DNA of 64,000 nucleotides, taken from contig JAOADG010000001.1 of assembly GCA_026417415.1 (NCBI GenBank), positions 1-64,000 on the forward strand, in the 5' to 3' direction. The notes beneath the pieces are model-generated. The model was given only the letters and a program-made list of their open reading frames with translations, was not told the origin of the DNA and did no database searches. The position numbers and the translations under genes were made by a program. Shown here in pieces: positions 44,872 to 54,412 of this stretch. The first letter of the stretch is position 1. Every line of letters begins with the position of its first letter. This DNA is from a bacterium (lineage in GTDB: Bacteria > Electryoneota > JAOADG01).

Positions 44872-46292
44872 AGAAAGTAGTTATTTTGAAAATTGTATTT
44901 TGTTTCTGTTTATTAACCAGTTTTGGATGTATCAAGAAACAGTACATTAACAAAGAACAACCTTCTTCAGATCTAGTCCAAGCAAAAGAGAATCAACATA
45001 CAAACCCCATCGCACTTTCTTATGTGATGCAAGCTGCAATCGCTGAAGCATCAATGGATTTTTACAAAGCAATTGCCCTATATAAGACTGCCATTGACTA
45101 TGATCCCCATTCATTGACAATCCTACAAGCATTGACGGAATTATACCTAAAAGTAAATGAACTATCACCGGCACGAATTCATATTATGCGCGCTTTAAAA
45201 CTTGAACCGAATAATTTAAAAAGTTGGAAACTCTTTATAAATACGGTTTTGCTACAAAATGATTTTCAAAGTTTAAGTGCGATGTTAGATAGGTGGTCAA
45301 GAAATGAGGATTTAACAGAAGATCATTACCATTTATTAGTGGAAACTTATTCATTAATGGGAAACTTTAAAAAGGCTAGTGAACTTGTTTTTTTAACTGG
45401 TGAAAGATTAGGTTGGAATTATCTAAAGAAAGAAAAGTACGGCTCTTTACTATTTTTACTGAAAGACTATAAACAAGCAAAAGAAATATTTCAAAAATGC
45501 ATTCAAGAATATCCTAACGAACCTAATAGCTATTTTTTACTTGGGAAATTAGCATTAAATGAAAATGATACACTTTATGCACTACGACTTTTTCAGAATT
45601 ATATCAATCTCAAAAAGAATGATCCAATGGTTTGGTTAGAAATTATTGAAATCCATTACAATTTAGCAAAGGATGAAATTGCAGATTCTTTATTACAGAG
45701 TGCTTTGAACTATTTTCCAGATAACGTTTTTATTCTTAGTAGAGATGCAAAACGCTGGTTGCAAAGAAAAAATTATGAAAAAGCGATTGAACAAAGCCAT
45801 AAAATTCTTCAAATCGATTCAACCTTTATCACATCTTACATAGATTTAGCTTTTATTTATCACGAGATAAATGATTATGCGAATGCTGAAAAAATCTATG
45901 AAAAAGCTTATCAAATCGATTCGACTGATGCCCTATTGTTAAACAATTATGCTTATTTATTAGCAACTCAAAAGAGAAATTTAGAAAAAGCTTTAGTTAT
46001 GGTCAATCAAGCTTTAGAAAGTGACTCCTTCAATGTAAGTTACATTGATACCAAAGCTTGGATTTTATTTCAGATGGGACAGTTTCACGACGCTTTACAA
46101 GAAATTGAAAAGATCATACATCAGATTTCTTTGTCGGATGAAGCTTTAAGTTATGAGATTTGGGATCATTATGGAGATATTCTAGCAGCTTTAGAAAGAA
46201 AAGATGAAGCCATAAAAGCATGGTCTAGAGCACTTGAGTTAGCACCCGAAAACAATCAATTAAAAAATAAAATCAATCAAGTTGAGAAGTAG
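44868..46292 (+). CDS. TPR-repeat lipoprotein (heavily repetitive)
   Basis: The 474-residue protein starts at TTG and has a lipoprotein signal with lipobox TSFGC near residue 24. About ten to twelve tetratricopeptide repeats fill the rest, for example YKAIALYKTAIDYDPHSLTIL, YEKAIEQSHKILQIDSTFI and KDEAIKAWSRALELAPENNQL. It overlaps rseP by 4 bp and precedes a run of glycosyltransferases, so it may scaffold assembly or export of a glycan. Function is otherwise unknown. Confidence 0.78.
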   Translation: MKKVVILKIVFCFCLLTSFGCIKKQYINKEQPSSDLVQAKENQHTNPIALSYVMQAAIAEASMDFYKAIALYKTAIDYDPHSLTILQALTELYLKVNELSPARIHIMRALKLEPNNLKSWKLFINTVLLQNDFQSLSAMLDRWSRNEDLTEDHYHLLVETYSLMGNFKKASELVFLTGERLGWNYLKKEKYGSLLFLLKDYKQAKEIFQKCIQEYPNEPNSYFLLGKLALNENDTLYALRLFQNYINLKKNDPMVWLEIIEIHYNLAKDEIADSLLQSALNYFPDNVFILSRDAKRWLQRKNYEKAIEQSHKILQIDSTFITSYIDLAFIYHEINDYANAEKIYEKAYQIDSTDALLLNNYAYLLATQKRNLEKALVMVNQALESDSFNVSYIDTKAWILFQMGQFHDALQEIEKIIHQISLSDEALSYEIWDHYGDILAALERKDEAIKAWSRALELAPENNQLKNKINQVEK

Positions 46293-47237
46293 ATGAACTC
46301 AAAAAATAGTGTTCAATTGTCTGTTGTAATACCGTTCTATAACGAAGAAGGAACGATCATTGAGTTAAAAGAACGTGTCGCTGCTTCATTAAGTACTACG
46401 GGTCGTACCTTTGAAATTCTATTGATAGATGATGGTTCTACTGATAACTCGCTTCAACTTGCAAAAGAATTAGCACTACAGGATTCGTATGTAAAAGTTT
46501 TTTCATTAAGAAGAAATATGGGAAAATCTGCAGCATTACAACTGGGATTTGAGCAAGCACAAGGGCAAATCATTTTCACGATGGATGCAGATCTTCAAGA
46601 TGATCCAGATGAATTGCCTAATCTTCTAAAGAAATTAGAAGAAGGATGGGATTTGGTTTCAGGTTGGAAAGTGAAACGAAAGGATCCAATCACAAAAACT
46701 ATTCCATCAAAATTTTTCAATTGGGTAACTGGATGTGTTGCTGGGCTTAAACTGCACGATTTTAATTGTGGATTAAAGGTTTACCGTAGAGAAGTATTAG
46801 ATGAACTTACAATATACGGTGAAATGCATCGCTTCATACCAGTGCTTGCACATCTGAGAGGGTTTAAAGTAACTGAAATCGCTGTTCAACATCATCCAAG
46901 AAAATGGGGAAAAACAAAATTTGGTTTATCTCGTTTCATTCATGGTTTTTTAGATTTAATCACTGTAATTTTTTTACAACGGTATAATAAAAGACCATCA
47001 CATATCTTTGGAACGGTCGGTGTTACATTCGGTTTTACTGGGATAGTAATTGGTCTTTATTTGACATTCTTAAAAATCAAAGGCGAAGCGATTGGACATA
47101 GACCATTATTGTTATTTGCTACTTTATTAATCTTGGTAGGTGTACAATTGGTTTCGTTAGGATTGCTGGCTGAGATGATTACAGCATCAAAACAGCAAGA
47201 GAAATATCCTTTACGGAATTTGGATCGTGAAAAATGA
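46293..47237 (+). CDS. GT2 polyprenyl-phosphate sugar transferase (DPM1/ArnC-like)
   Basis: The 314-residue protein has a GT-A catalytic domain with SVVIPFYNEEGTI, LLIDDGSTDNS and the metal-binding TMDADLQDDPDELP. Two C-terminal membrane spans (about 235-260 and 270-295) follow. Members transfer mannose, glucose or aminoarabinose-type sugars onto polyprenyl phosphate, making donors for GT-C enzymes such as the one at 10889-13027. The stop of the TPR gene is directly adjacent. Confidence 0.9.
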   Translation: MNSKNSVQLSVVIPFYNEEGTIIELKERVAASLSTTGRTFEILLIDDGSTDNSLQLAKELALQDSYVKVFSLRRNMGKSAALQLGFEQAQGQIIFTMDADLQDDPDELPNLLKKLEEGWDLVSGWKVKRKDPITKTIPSKFFNWVTGCVAGLKLHDFNCGLKVYRREVLDELTIYGEMHRFIPVLAHLRGFKVTEIAVQHHPRKWGKTKFGLSRFIHGFLDLITVIFLQRYNKRPSHIFGTVGVTFGFTGIVIGLYLTFLKIKGEAIGHRPLLLFATLLILVGVQLVSLGLLAEMITASKQQEKYPLRNLDREK

Positions 47238-48330
47238 TTGGTTGTTACTTGGTCCTAATTCTCCATATCGCGGAGGAATTGCTGCATTTAATGATGCAAT
47301 CGCATTTGAAATCCAAAAAAAATACAATTTAACAATTTGGAATTACAAACATTTATATCCCTCTTTTCTTTTTCCCGGTTCTAGTCAATTTCGACCTGAA
47401 ATCAATGCAAAAGAGTTAGGTCTCAGAATTTTACATTCAACCCATCCTCTTCAATGGGAATCTATCCGAAAACAGATTAGTAAAGATAAATATGAAGTAA
47501 TTCTATTTCCGTATTGGCATCCCTTTTTTGCTCCAATGTTAATCCGAATACTACCTACCAATACAAAGAATATTATGTTTGGTCATAACATTCTTCCACA
47601 CGAAAGTTTTCCATTTTCTACTCAATTGACTAAAGCATTACTTAGAAAAGTAACTGGTGTGATTACTCTTGGAAAATCAGAGTTAAAGCAGTTACAAAAA
47701 TTAGAGTATAAAGGCAAGATGGCATATCATCTATCTCCGATATATCCAGAGTATGTGGAAAGATTTCAAAAACCTATACCAACCATTGAACTGCCGATTG
47801 ATAAACAGTATCGTAAAATTCTTTTTTTTGGTATTATTCGACCCTATAAGGGTTTAGAAGTTTTACTGAAAGCATTAGAAATGGAAAAACTCAATCATGT
47901 TGCTTTGATAATTGCTGGTGAAGCATATGGAAATTCTAAAGATTTATTGGAAAAAGTTGAAAAGTTCAAAGACCGTGTTTATTGGATTAATCGGTATATT
48001 TCTGATGATGAAGTACCTGCGATCATGCAACAAGCAGAATTAGTCATACTACCTTATTTACACGCTACGTCCACGGGTGTATTACCAATTGCTTACTGTG
48101 CAGGGAAACCAACAATTGTTACCAATGTAGGTGGATTACCAGAACTAGTTATTAAAGATTATACTGGTGATATTGTGCCTCCTAATCATCCAGAAGCATT
48201 AGCGGATGCTATCTGCAAATGGCTAACAAATAACGAATTGATGCAACGAGCTCGACAGAAGATTCCAGAGTTATTAGCAACCATGACTTTTTCTGAATTA
48301 TTAAGGACTATAGAACGTGAGTTATTATGA
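47227..48330 (+). CDS. GT4 family glycosyltransferase
   Basis: The 367-residue GT-B protein begins at GTG with LLLGPNSPYRGGIAAFNDAIA, the N-terminal glycine-rich loop of the family. The C-terminal donor domain has LFFGIIRPYKGLEVLLKALE, VILPYLHATSTGVLPIAYCAGKPTIV and the GGLPELV segment. Donor and acceptor are unknown. It overlaps the neighbouring glycosyltransferase genes by a few bases, which supports one glycan-assembly operon. Confidence 0.9.
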   Translation: MKNDWLLLGPNSPYRGGIAAFNDAIAFEIQKKYNLTIWNYKHLYPSFLFPGSSQFRPEINAKELGLRILHSTHPLQWESIRKQISKDKYEVILFPYWHPFFAPMLIRILPTNTKNIMFGHNILPHESFPFSTQLTKALLRKVTGVITLGKSELKQLQKLEYKGKMAYHLSPIYPEYVERFQKPIPTIELPIDKQYRKILFFGIIRPYKGLEVLLKALEMEKLNHVALIIAGEAYGNSKDLLEKVEKFKDRVYWINRYISDDEVPAIMQQAELVILPYLHATSTGVLPIAYCAGKPTIVTNVGGLPELVIKDYTGDIVPPNHPEALADAICKWLTNNELMQRARQKIPELLATMTFSELLRTIERELL

Positions 48331-49262
48331 TCAATGGAATCGAAAAAAACCTTCCTATTTTGTCTGTAGTACTGAATTGGAATGGTGAAAAGGTTTTAAA
48401 ATTAACTCTTGATACTCTTTCACGGCAAACAGCAACCCCACATCATATCTTAGTGATTGATAATGCATCTACAGATGATTCCGAAAAAATCGTTTTTCAA
48501 TATCCAAATGCAACTTTATTCCAATTAAAAAAAAATGTGGGCTTTGCTAAAGGAAATAATGCTATTTTAACGTTAAATGTGCAGTTACCCATTGATTGGA
48601 AAAATGGTTGGTTGTTTTTTTCAAATAATGATGTTGAATATAGTTCTACTTTATTAGAAGAATTGCGTACAATTGCAGAAACTACAAGTTCTTTTGCAAC
48701 ATTAACGCCTTGGATTGCCTTTGGTGACAGAAAAGATTTATTATGGTATGGAGGTGCCAAAGTTATTCCATTTATAGGTTATGTAGGTCATCGGTATTTG
48801 GGAAAGAACTATAAAAAGATAGAAGATTGTAGAACTGAAATTAGTGATTATGGAACAGGATGTTCGCTATTTCTATCTGCCCAAGATTTCTTTGAAGTTG
48901 GTGGTTTTGATGATGGTTATCCACATTATTGTGAAGATTTAGATTTGTGTTATCGCCTTAAAAAGAAATTCAATAAAAATTCAATCGTCTATAGAAAAGT
49001 TCTTGCTTATCATTATGTTAGTTCAAGTATGAAAGGAAATCCAAAAAAGTACTTTTGGCGAACTGCGGCATTAACAAGATTTTTTTGGAAATTGAACGGT
49101 AAATTGTTACCAATTCCTTTATTTTGTTTACTTTTGATTAGTTTACTATCCGGATGGTATAGGTGTGGAACGAAAGGGATTATGCAAGCATACAAAGGAT
49201 GGAAACTTGGAATGAAACTGAAAACAAATCCAATACCTTGGGAATCAATCAAAACTCTATGA
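48327..49262 (+). CDS. GT2 family glycosyltransferase (rhamnosyltransferase-like)
   Basis: The 311-residue GT-A enzyme has SVVLNWNGEKVLKLTLDTL, VIDNASTDDS, the VGFAKGNN segment, FFSNNDVEY for the metal site and GGFDDGYPHYCEDLDLCYRL, typical of rhamnosyl- and N-acetylglucosaminyl-transferases of surface polysaccharide. A C-terminal hydrophobic stretch (LPIPLFCLLLISLLSGW) may anchor it. It overlaps the following gene by 4 bp. Confidence 0.88.
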   Translation: MINGIEKNLPILSVVLNWNGEKVLKLTLDTLSRQTATPHHILVIDNASTDDSEKIVFQYPNATLFQLKKNVGFAKGNNAILTLNVQLPIDWKNGWLFFSNNDVEYSSTLLEELRTIAETTSSFATLTPWIAFGDRKDLLWYGGAKVIPFIGYVGHRYLGKNYKKIEDCRTEISDYGTGCSLFLSAQDFFEVGGFDDGYPHYCEDLDLCYRLKKKFNKNSIVYRKVLAYHYVSSSMKGNPKKYFWRTAALTRFFWKLNGKLLPIPLFCLLLISLLSGWYRCGTKGIMQAYKGWKLGMKLKTNPIPWESIKTL

Positions 49263-50059
49263 ATCCATTTGTTGACCGAGAAAATCCGAAAAAAGGAATC
49301 GGATGTTTAAATATTTTTCTACTCATTTTGTTTGCTATAGCGATTGTTCAATTCGCTTTCGTTGAAAGATTAATAGGTCGTTACCTTGCAAAAACCAATT
49401 TTGATAGACCACTTGCTGGACAAGCTTGGACTAGTGGGGTCGAAAAAGAATTAGCTGCAGGAAAATCCTCGGTAGCAGAATTATCAGTGGGTGTACGTGG
49501 TGATTTAGCACAATGGTTAATTCGAGCACAACGTGGGAGACCATCTACTCTCACACTTTCAAGGTTTGGAGCTCAGTGGCAAAAAATACCCAATTATTTG
49601 ACCACTGAGGTGATCCCGAGTTCAGAATGGCAAAATCTTGTAACCAATGATGTGATTGAACGCGTGCGTCCAACAATTATGAAAAAAAACATCACACTTA
49701 CTTTTTTATCTTCAGACAATCGAGTAATTGCAAAGTACACCACTTCTGAAAACGTAATGAAAAGAATTGCTGAACATAATAAAACTTTAAATGATTCTAT
49801 TCAAAAGGTAAGCGAGAATATTGAAATAATAACTCCTGAAAGGTGGAAATTGAAATGGAAAAATTTACCACCCGAAATGAAACAGTTGTTATGGAACGTA
49901 ATTCAAGAAGATATGATAATTCATAGACCTGTTGGAAAATACGGAATTATACCACTTGACAATACCTATTCCGTTTTATGGATAGAATTTTATCAGCCAC
50001 AATTGATATGTATATCTTATGTTCTACCGATTCATATTTTAAATTACTTTTCTGAATAA
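49259..50059 (+). CDS. Single-span membrane protein of unknown function upstream of PBP1A
   Basis: I do not recognise this 266-residue protein. After a short cytoplasmic tail (MNPFVDRENPKKGIG) comes one membrane span (about 17-38, IFLLILFAIAIVQFAF). A periplasmic domain without a familiar motif follows, with SVAELSVGVRGDLAQWLIRAQRG and a Lys-rich middle (IMKKNITLTFLSSDNRV). The start overlaps the GT2 stop by 4 bp and its stop directly precedes the class A PBP, so it may work with that enzyme. Confidence 0.6.
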   Translation: MNPFVDRENPKKGIGCLNIFLLILFAIAIVQFAFVERLIGRYLAKTNFDRPLAGQAWTSGVEKELAAGKSSVAELSVGVRGDLAQWLIRAQRGRPSTLTLSRFGAQWQKIPNYLTTEVIPSSEWQNLVTNDVIERVRPTIMKKNITLTFLSSDNRVIAKYTTSENVMKRIAEHNKTLNDSIQKVSENIEIITPERWKLKWKNLPPEMKQLLWNVIQEDMIIHRPVGKYGIIPLDNTYSVLWIEFYQPQLICISYVLPIHILNYFSE

Positions 50060-52015
50060 ATGAGAATGTATAGAATCGCACGATTTATTCTCATTCTTTT
50101 ATTAACTATCATTGTTGTAAGTTCTACGATTTTATTATTATTGATTACAAAGGATTTACCTCAACTTCCTAATGATTTAAATCAGCTAACTGCATTTTCT
50201 CCTACTGAATTTTATGATAGAAATGGGAAAAGATTAAGTTCATTAGACGGAAGAATTCCAGTAAGATTAGATGAAATCTCTCCTAATTTTATTAAAGCAA
50301 TTTTAGCAGTAGAAGATAAAAATTTTTTCATCCATGCAGGAATTGATAAAACAGCAATTCTTCGTGCTGCGGTTAATATGTTATTCTTGAATAAAAGAGT
50401 TCAAGGAGGATCCACCATTACACAACAATTGGTTAAAAATCTTTTTTTCAGTTTTGAAAGAACTCTAACCAGAAAAATTCGGGAGATGCTACTTGCGCTT
50501 CAAATTGAAAATTCATTTTCTAAAGAACAAATTTTAGAAAGTTACTGCAACTCAGTGTACTTTGGTTTAGGAGCATATGGTGTAGAAGCAGCCGCTCAAA
50601 CTTATTTTAGCAAGCATGCGAAAGATCTTACTTTAGCAGAAGCTGCATTATTAGCGGGATTACCGAATGCACCTTCAAGATTAAATCCTTTTAGAAATTA
50701 TGATGCTGCCGAAGAAAGAATGATTTACATTTTGAATGAGATGGTTTCAGCCAAATTCATTTCTGAGAACGAAGCACAAACTGCACTTAGCGATTCTATT
50801 CGATTAACACCAAATTATCCTGCTGCAACCGGTGCAGCGTATTTTCAAGATTATGTTATGGATCGTCTTGAAACCATTATTTCTACTGATTTATTGTATG
50901 CTGGTGGTTTAAGAATTTATACAACTCTTGATTTACAAGCACAATTTATTGCTCAAACTGTTTTAAGAAACCATTTGATGCGTCTTGATTCTTTGGTGAT
51001 TAAACCAAAGGAGATTCAGTATTCACCTGATGCTCCATTGCAGGGTGCTGTTGTAATCTTATCTTCTAAAACCAATGAAATATTAGCATTGGTTGGTGGA
51101 AGAAATTATCAAGAAAGTCAGTTTAATCGAGCGACTTCAGCGAATCGTCCGCCTGGTTCAGCATTTAAGCCCTTTGTGTACTATACAGCGATGTTTCAAA
51201 ATGGATTATTGCCTGATCATCCAGTCATTGACGCGGAAATTAGTGTTACTGTGGATGATACTGTTTGGACTCCTCAAAATTATGATGGAAAATTTCATGG
51301 AGAAGTTCCATTAAAAAAAGCATTACAGTTATCACTAAATACAGTAGCAGTATCTTTAATACTAAGTACATCACCTGAATCTGTAGTAGTAAATGCAAAA
51401 CGAGCAGGGATCAAATCTACATTATTACCAACTTATTCTCTTTCTTTAGGAGCAACTGCGGTTTCACCATTAGAACTTGCTGGTGCTTATGGAACAATTT
51501 GTAGATTAGGTGAACAAAGAGATGTAAATGGTATTCTGAAAATTATTGATCAAGATGGTCAAGAAATTTATAGAGCATCATCTAAATCACAAATCGTATG
51601 GTCTCCACAAGTCACTTATATGTTAAGAGATATGATGCGTGGAGTAGTGGATGGAGGCACAGGATATACAATTCGTAAAGCTGGTTTTTACGGTCCTGTT
51701 GCTGGAAAAACAGGTACTACAAACGATAATCGTGACGTGTGGTTTGTTGGTTTTTCACCAGATTACATTGTTGCTGTTTGGGTTGGATATGATGACAACC
51801 GTCAACTCATTGGGAGAAATAGGAAAGGATGGACTGGTGGTGAAATTTGTGGACCTATTTTTGCGGATATTATGAAAGAATTATACAAAGACAAAAAACC
51901 TTCTTCATTTAATGAATTAAGCGGATTTCAAACGATTAAAATTCCTCCTTCTGAAAATGATACCGACTCATTATCAATACTTGTGCCTATAGATTCATTA
52001 AAGACAAAAAACTGA
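50060..52015 (+). CDS. Class A penicillin-binding protein (PBP1A)
   Basis: The 651-residue bifunctional peptidoglycan synthase has an N-terminal membrane span (about 7-30). The GT51 glycosyltransferase (about 60-235) carries AVEDKNFFIHAG with catalytic Glu, GSTITQQLVKNLFFS and KEQILESYCN. The transpeptidase has S367 in GSAFKPF, the SLN motif in LSLNT and K550-T-G in AGKTGTT. It polymerises and cross-links lipid II. It lies between two unknown membrane proteins that may be accessory factors. Confidence 0.94.
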   Translation: MRMYRIARFILILLLTIIVVSSTILLLLITKDLPQLPNDLNQLTAFSPTEFYDRNGKRLSSLDGRIPVRLDEISPNFIKAILAVEDKNFFIHAGIDKTAILRAAVNMLFLNKRVQGGSTITQQLVKNLFFSFERTLTRKIREMLLALQIENSFSKEQILESYCNSVYFGLGAYGVEAAAQTYFSKHAKDLTLAEAALLAGLPNAPSRLNPFRNYDAAEERMIYILNEMVSAKFISENEAQTALSDSIRLTPNYPAATGAAYFQDYVMDRLETIISTDLLYAGGLRIYTTLDLQAQFIAQTVLRNHLMRLDSLVIKPKEIQYSPDAPLQGAVVILSSKTNEILALVGGRNYQESQFNRATSANRPPGSAFKPFVYYTAMFQNGLLPDHPVIDAEISVTVDDTVWTPQNYDGKFHGEVPLKKALQLSLNTVAVSLILSTSPESVVVNAKRAGIKSTLLPTYSLSLGATAVSPLELAGAYGTICRLGEQRDVNGILKIIDQDGQEIYRASSKSQIVWSPQVTYMLRDMMRGVVDGGTGYTIRKAGFYGPVAGKTGTTNDNRDVWFVGFSPDYIVAVWVGYDDNRQLIGRNRKGWTGGEICGPIFADIMKELYKDKKPSSFNELSGFQTIKIPPSENDTDSLSILVPIDSLKTKN

Positions 52016-52016
52016 A

Positions 52017-53741
52017 ATGGTTTCATTAGTACACATTGAAAGAAAAGTAATCAAGTTTTTAATTGGTTGGGTAATCGGTTTTGTTCTTAGCATTTTCTGT
52101 TTGCCGACTCAATTAGCATTTACAAAGTTTTCCTATTTCATAATTCTATTCTGTCTTGGTTTTGCATTATCCTTTGAATGGATAGCAAATGTCACGTTTG
52201 GCTGGTTGATCCAACAAACAAAATTAAGAAGATTAAGAAGTGGAACATTTTTCCTTAAATGGTTGTGGGAAATATCTGAGTCAAACTTCTGGTCGGAGAA
52301 TGTAAAAGAAAAATTTTGGAAATATTGGAAACAATCCGCCGAGTATTTAATCCAGAACACTACAAACCATTCTGTTCACTGGCGTTTAGTATTGGATATT
52401 GAAAGACAAGCAAGAGAAACTCCACCAATACCTATCATTGAACCAGCCGTATCGGATGAAGTAATTATTGAGCAATTAGAAATACCATTAAACATAGAAA
52501 CTAGTACAGAATCATTTCAAGAACAGGCAAAACCGTTCATACCTTCCCAAATCCAATTAGAAACTACTACCTCTGAAACAGTTGAAGATCCATTGAGAAG
52601 CGAAAAAGTTCGTCAAGAAATTTACAATAGAGCTCTAATTTCGTACCGAATGAAAATGGCGCAAATGAAGGAAGAACAACCTAAACAAATAACAAAAGAA
52701 GAAACGAAAAAAATTCCAATTGAAGAAATTTTACCGCCATTACCGATTGTTGAAAAAACCTCTTCAACCAATTTACAGCTTACTAAAGATGATGAAAACG
52801 AATTGGAAAAAAGTTCAACCATTTCCGTTGAAGACAGTGTTCCTTCAACGAATGTACAAGATATCGTAGAATTACCTTCTATAACTTCTGATCAAATGCA
52901 ACAATTACAACCTACAGAAAATTTAGAATTATCTTCCGAAGTTCAAGTGAAAGATGAATCTGTCCACTATCATCCAGAAATTCCTCATTTACCAGAACAT
53001 ACATTTATTGAAACGCGAAAGAAAATCCAGTTTTATAAAATTACAGAAAAGATAATTGGAGTTTTAATTATTGCCTTCCTTAAATTTTTTAAGTCCTTAT
53101 TCAACCTACGGGAATTTATAAACTTCATAGTTAATCTATTTCGTGAATTGCCTAAACGAACTATTTCTGTATTTTATTATGGTTCCACATTTTTCAAAAA
53201 TTTAATCCAGTTTGGATCAGCATTCATCAATACCTTTCAACAAAGTATAATCGGATTAAAAAAGAAAAAAGTTACAATACGCTTACCAATTTTATATTAC
53301 CTTTCTCTTATCATTGATTGGCTACGTGAAAACTTAGGTTTAATTACGATTAGTAGTATTGTTGTGATTTTAATTGGTATCATTGTTTTAACCACGATAT
53401 CCGTCATTGAACTTGGTAAGCAAAAGGAAATCAAACCTTTGGTTGTAGAAACAATACCTGAAGCAACTAAAAATGTTCCTAAAGGAATACCGGGGCAAAG
53501 AATTGTAGTGGACATAGGCGAACAAGAATCGTTATCATCAGCAATGAAAAAAGTGGAACGTTTAAAGCAAGCGGGGTTTGCTGATGCAAGAATCTATTTA
53601 ACTTTTGATCGAAAGGTGTACATTCACGTAGGAAATTGCCAAACCAAACAAGAAGCAAAAGAGTTAGGTTGGAAACTAATGAATCAAAATTTTACAAAAT
53701 CGTTTACATTTCTTACATCTTCGGGACGTGAAATAGAATGA
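52017..53741 (+). CDS. Large membrane protein with C-terminal SPOR-like domain
   Basis: I do not recognise this 574-residue protein. Two hydrophobic segments sit near the N-terminus (about 13-31 and 40-58). A long acidic Glu/Pro/Ser-rich linker (about 130-330) follows, then a hydrophobic helix (about 440-462, LGLITISSIVVILIGIIVLTT) and a C-terminal domain (about 495-570). That domain has the alpha/beta order of SPOR domains: VVDIGEQES, VERLKQAGFADARIYLTF, YIHVGNCQTKQEAKELGWKL. SPOR domains bind denuded peptidoglycan, which fits its place 1 bp after PBP1A. SPOR assignment is by pattern only. Confidence 0.6.
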   Translation: MVSLVHIERKVIKFLIGWVIGFVLSIFCLPTQLAFTKFSYFIILFCLGFALSFEWIANVTFGWLIQQTKLRRLRSGTFFLKWLWEISESNFWSENVKEKFWKYWKQSAEYLIQNTTNHSVHWRLVLDIERQARETPPIPIIEPAVSDEVIIEQLEIPLNIETSTESFQEQAKPFIPSQIQLETTTSETVEDPLRSEKVRQEIYNRALISYRMKMAQMKEEQPKQITKEETKKIPIEEILPPLPIVEKTSSTNLQLTKDDENELEKSSTISVEDSVPSTNVQDIVELPSITSDQMQQLQPTENLELSSEVQVKDESVHYHPEIPHLPEHTFIETRKKIQFYKITEKIIGVLIIAFLKFFKSLFNLREFINFIVNLFRELPKRTISVFYYGSTFFKNLIQFGSAFINTFQQSIIGLKKKKVTIRLPILYYLSLIIDWLRENLGLITISSIVVILIGIIVLTTISVIELGKQKEIKPLVVETIPEATKNVPKGIPGQRIVVDIGEQESLSSAMKKVERLKQAGFADARIYLTFDRKVYIHVGNCQTKQEAKELGWKLMNQNFTKSFTFLTSSGREIE

Positions 53742-54412
53742 AGCGTTCAATCATAGCAAGTGAATATCTCATTTGGAAATGGTTTTTGAACCATTTTCCT
53801 AAACCGTCAGAAATAAATGATGTGATTGAGACCAAACTTGATACCGAAGCACCTCTTCTATTAGCTTTTCAAGATTGTAATCATTTACCCAATGATGAGA
53901 TAATTCGAGTAAAAATCGGAAGTTTCCCACAAATCGTTCAATTCATCACTCCAGGTGAATTAAAACCAACCCAGTTTCTATTGACAAAAGAGAATCAAAT
54001 TTCTTATTCTTTAACTGAAAGTCATACTTGTATAGTAACAGATTGTTCCTATCAAACAACGAACAATAAGTTAGTTACATTTGAAATAGGCTTTTGCGGT
54101 AATGCGGTATTAGGAATTCGGATTCTTACTGCTAAAATGATCAAAGATAAACTTGGATTTATTCCGGAAGCATTTTCTGCGGGAAAACTTCTTAATGCTA
54201 ATCCGCATCAAGCAATCATCTTCCTACTTGGTAGTGGTGGAGCAGTTTGGTTAAAAGATGAAGGCAAAGGTGAGTACATTTCAATTCCGAAGACCTATAC
54301 AAAAGAAAAGATTGCACTGGAACTTTCCTATGAATATCTAACCATGAATGTTTTTGTGAGTAACACTTTTCCAGCTAACAAGGTAATTCAAAATTGGCTA
54401 GAACACCTTTAA
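53738..54412 (+). CDS. Protein of unknown function upstream of the DNA methyltransferase
   Basis: I do not recognise this 224-residue soluble protein. Notable stretches are EAPLLLAFQDCNHLPNDE, CIVTDCSYQ, IGFCGNAVLGIRILTAKMIKDKLGF and IIFLLGSGGAVWLKDEGKGEY. It has no signal peptide or membrane segment and four Cys. It overlaps the SPOR-like gene by 4 bp and the methyltransferase by 19 bp, so it is part of that transcript. No catalytic motif is evident. Confidence 0.6.
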   Translation: MKRSIIASEYLIWKWFLNHFPKPSEINDVIETKLDTEAPLLLAFQDCNHLPNDEIIRVKIGSFPQIVQFITPGELKPTQFLLTKENQISYSLTESHTCIVTDCSYQTTNNKLVTFEIGFCGNAVLGIRILTAKMIKDKLGFIPEAFSAGKLLNANPHQAIIFLLGSGGAVWLKDEGKGEYISIPKTYTKEKIALELSYEYLTMNVFVSNTFPANKVIQNWLEHL

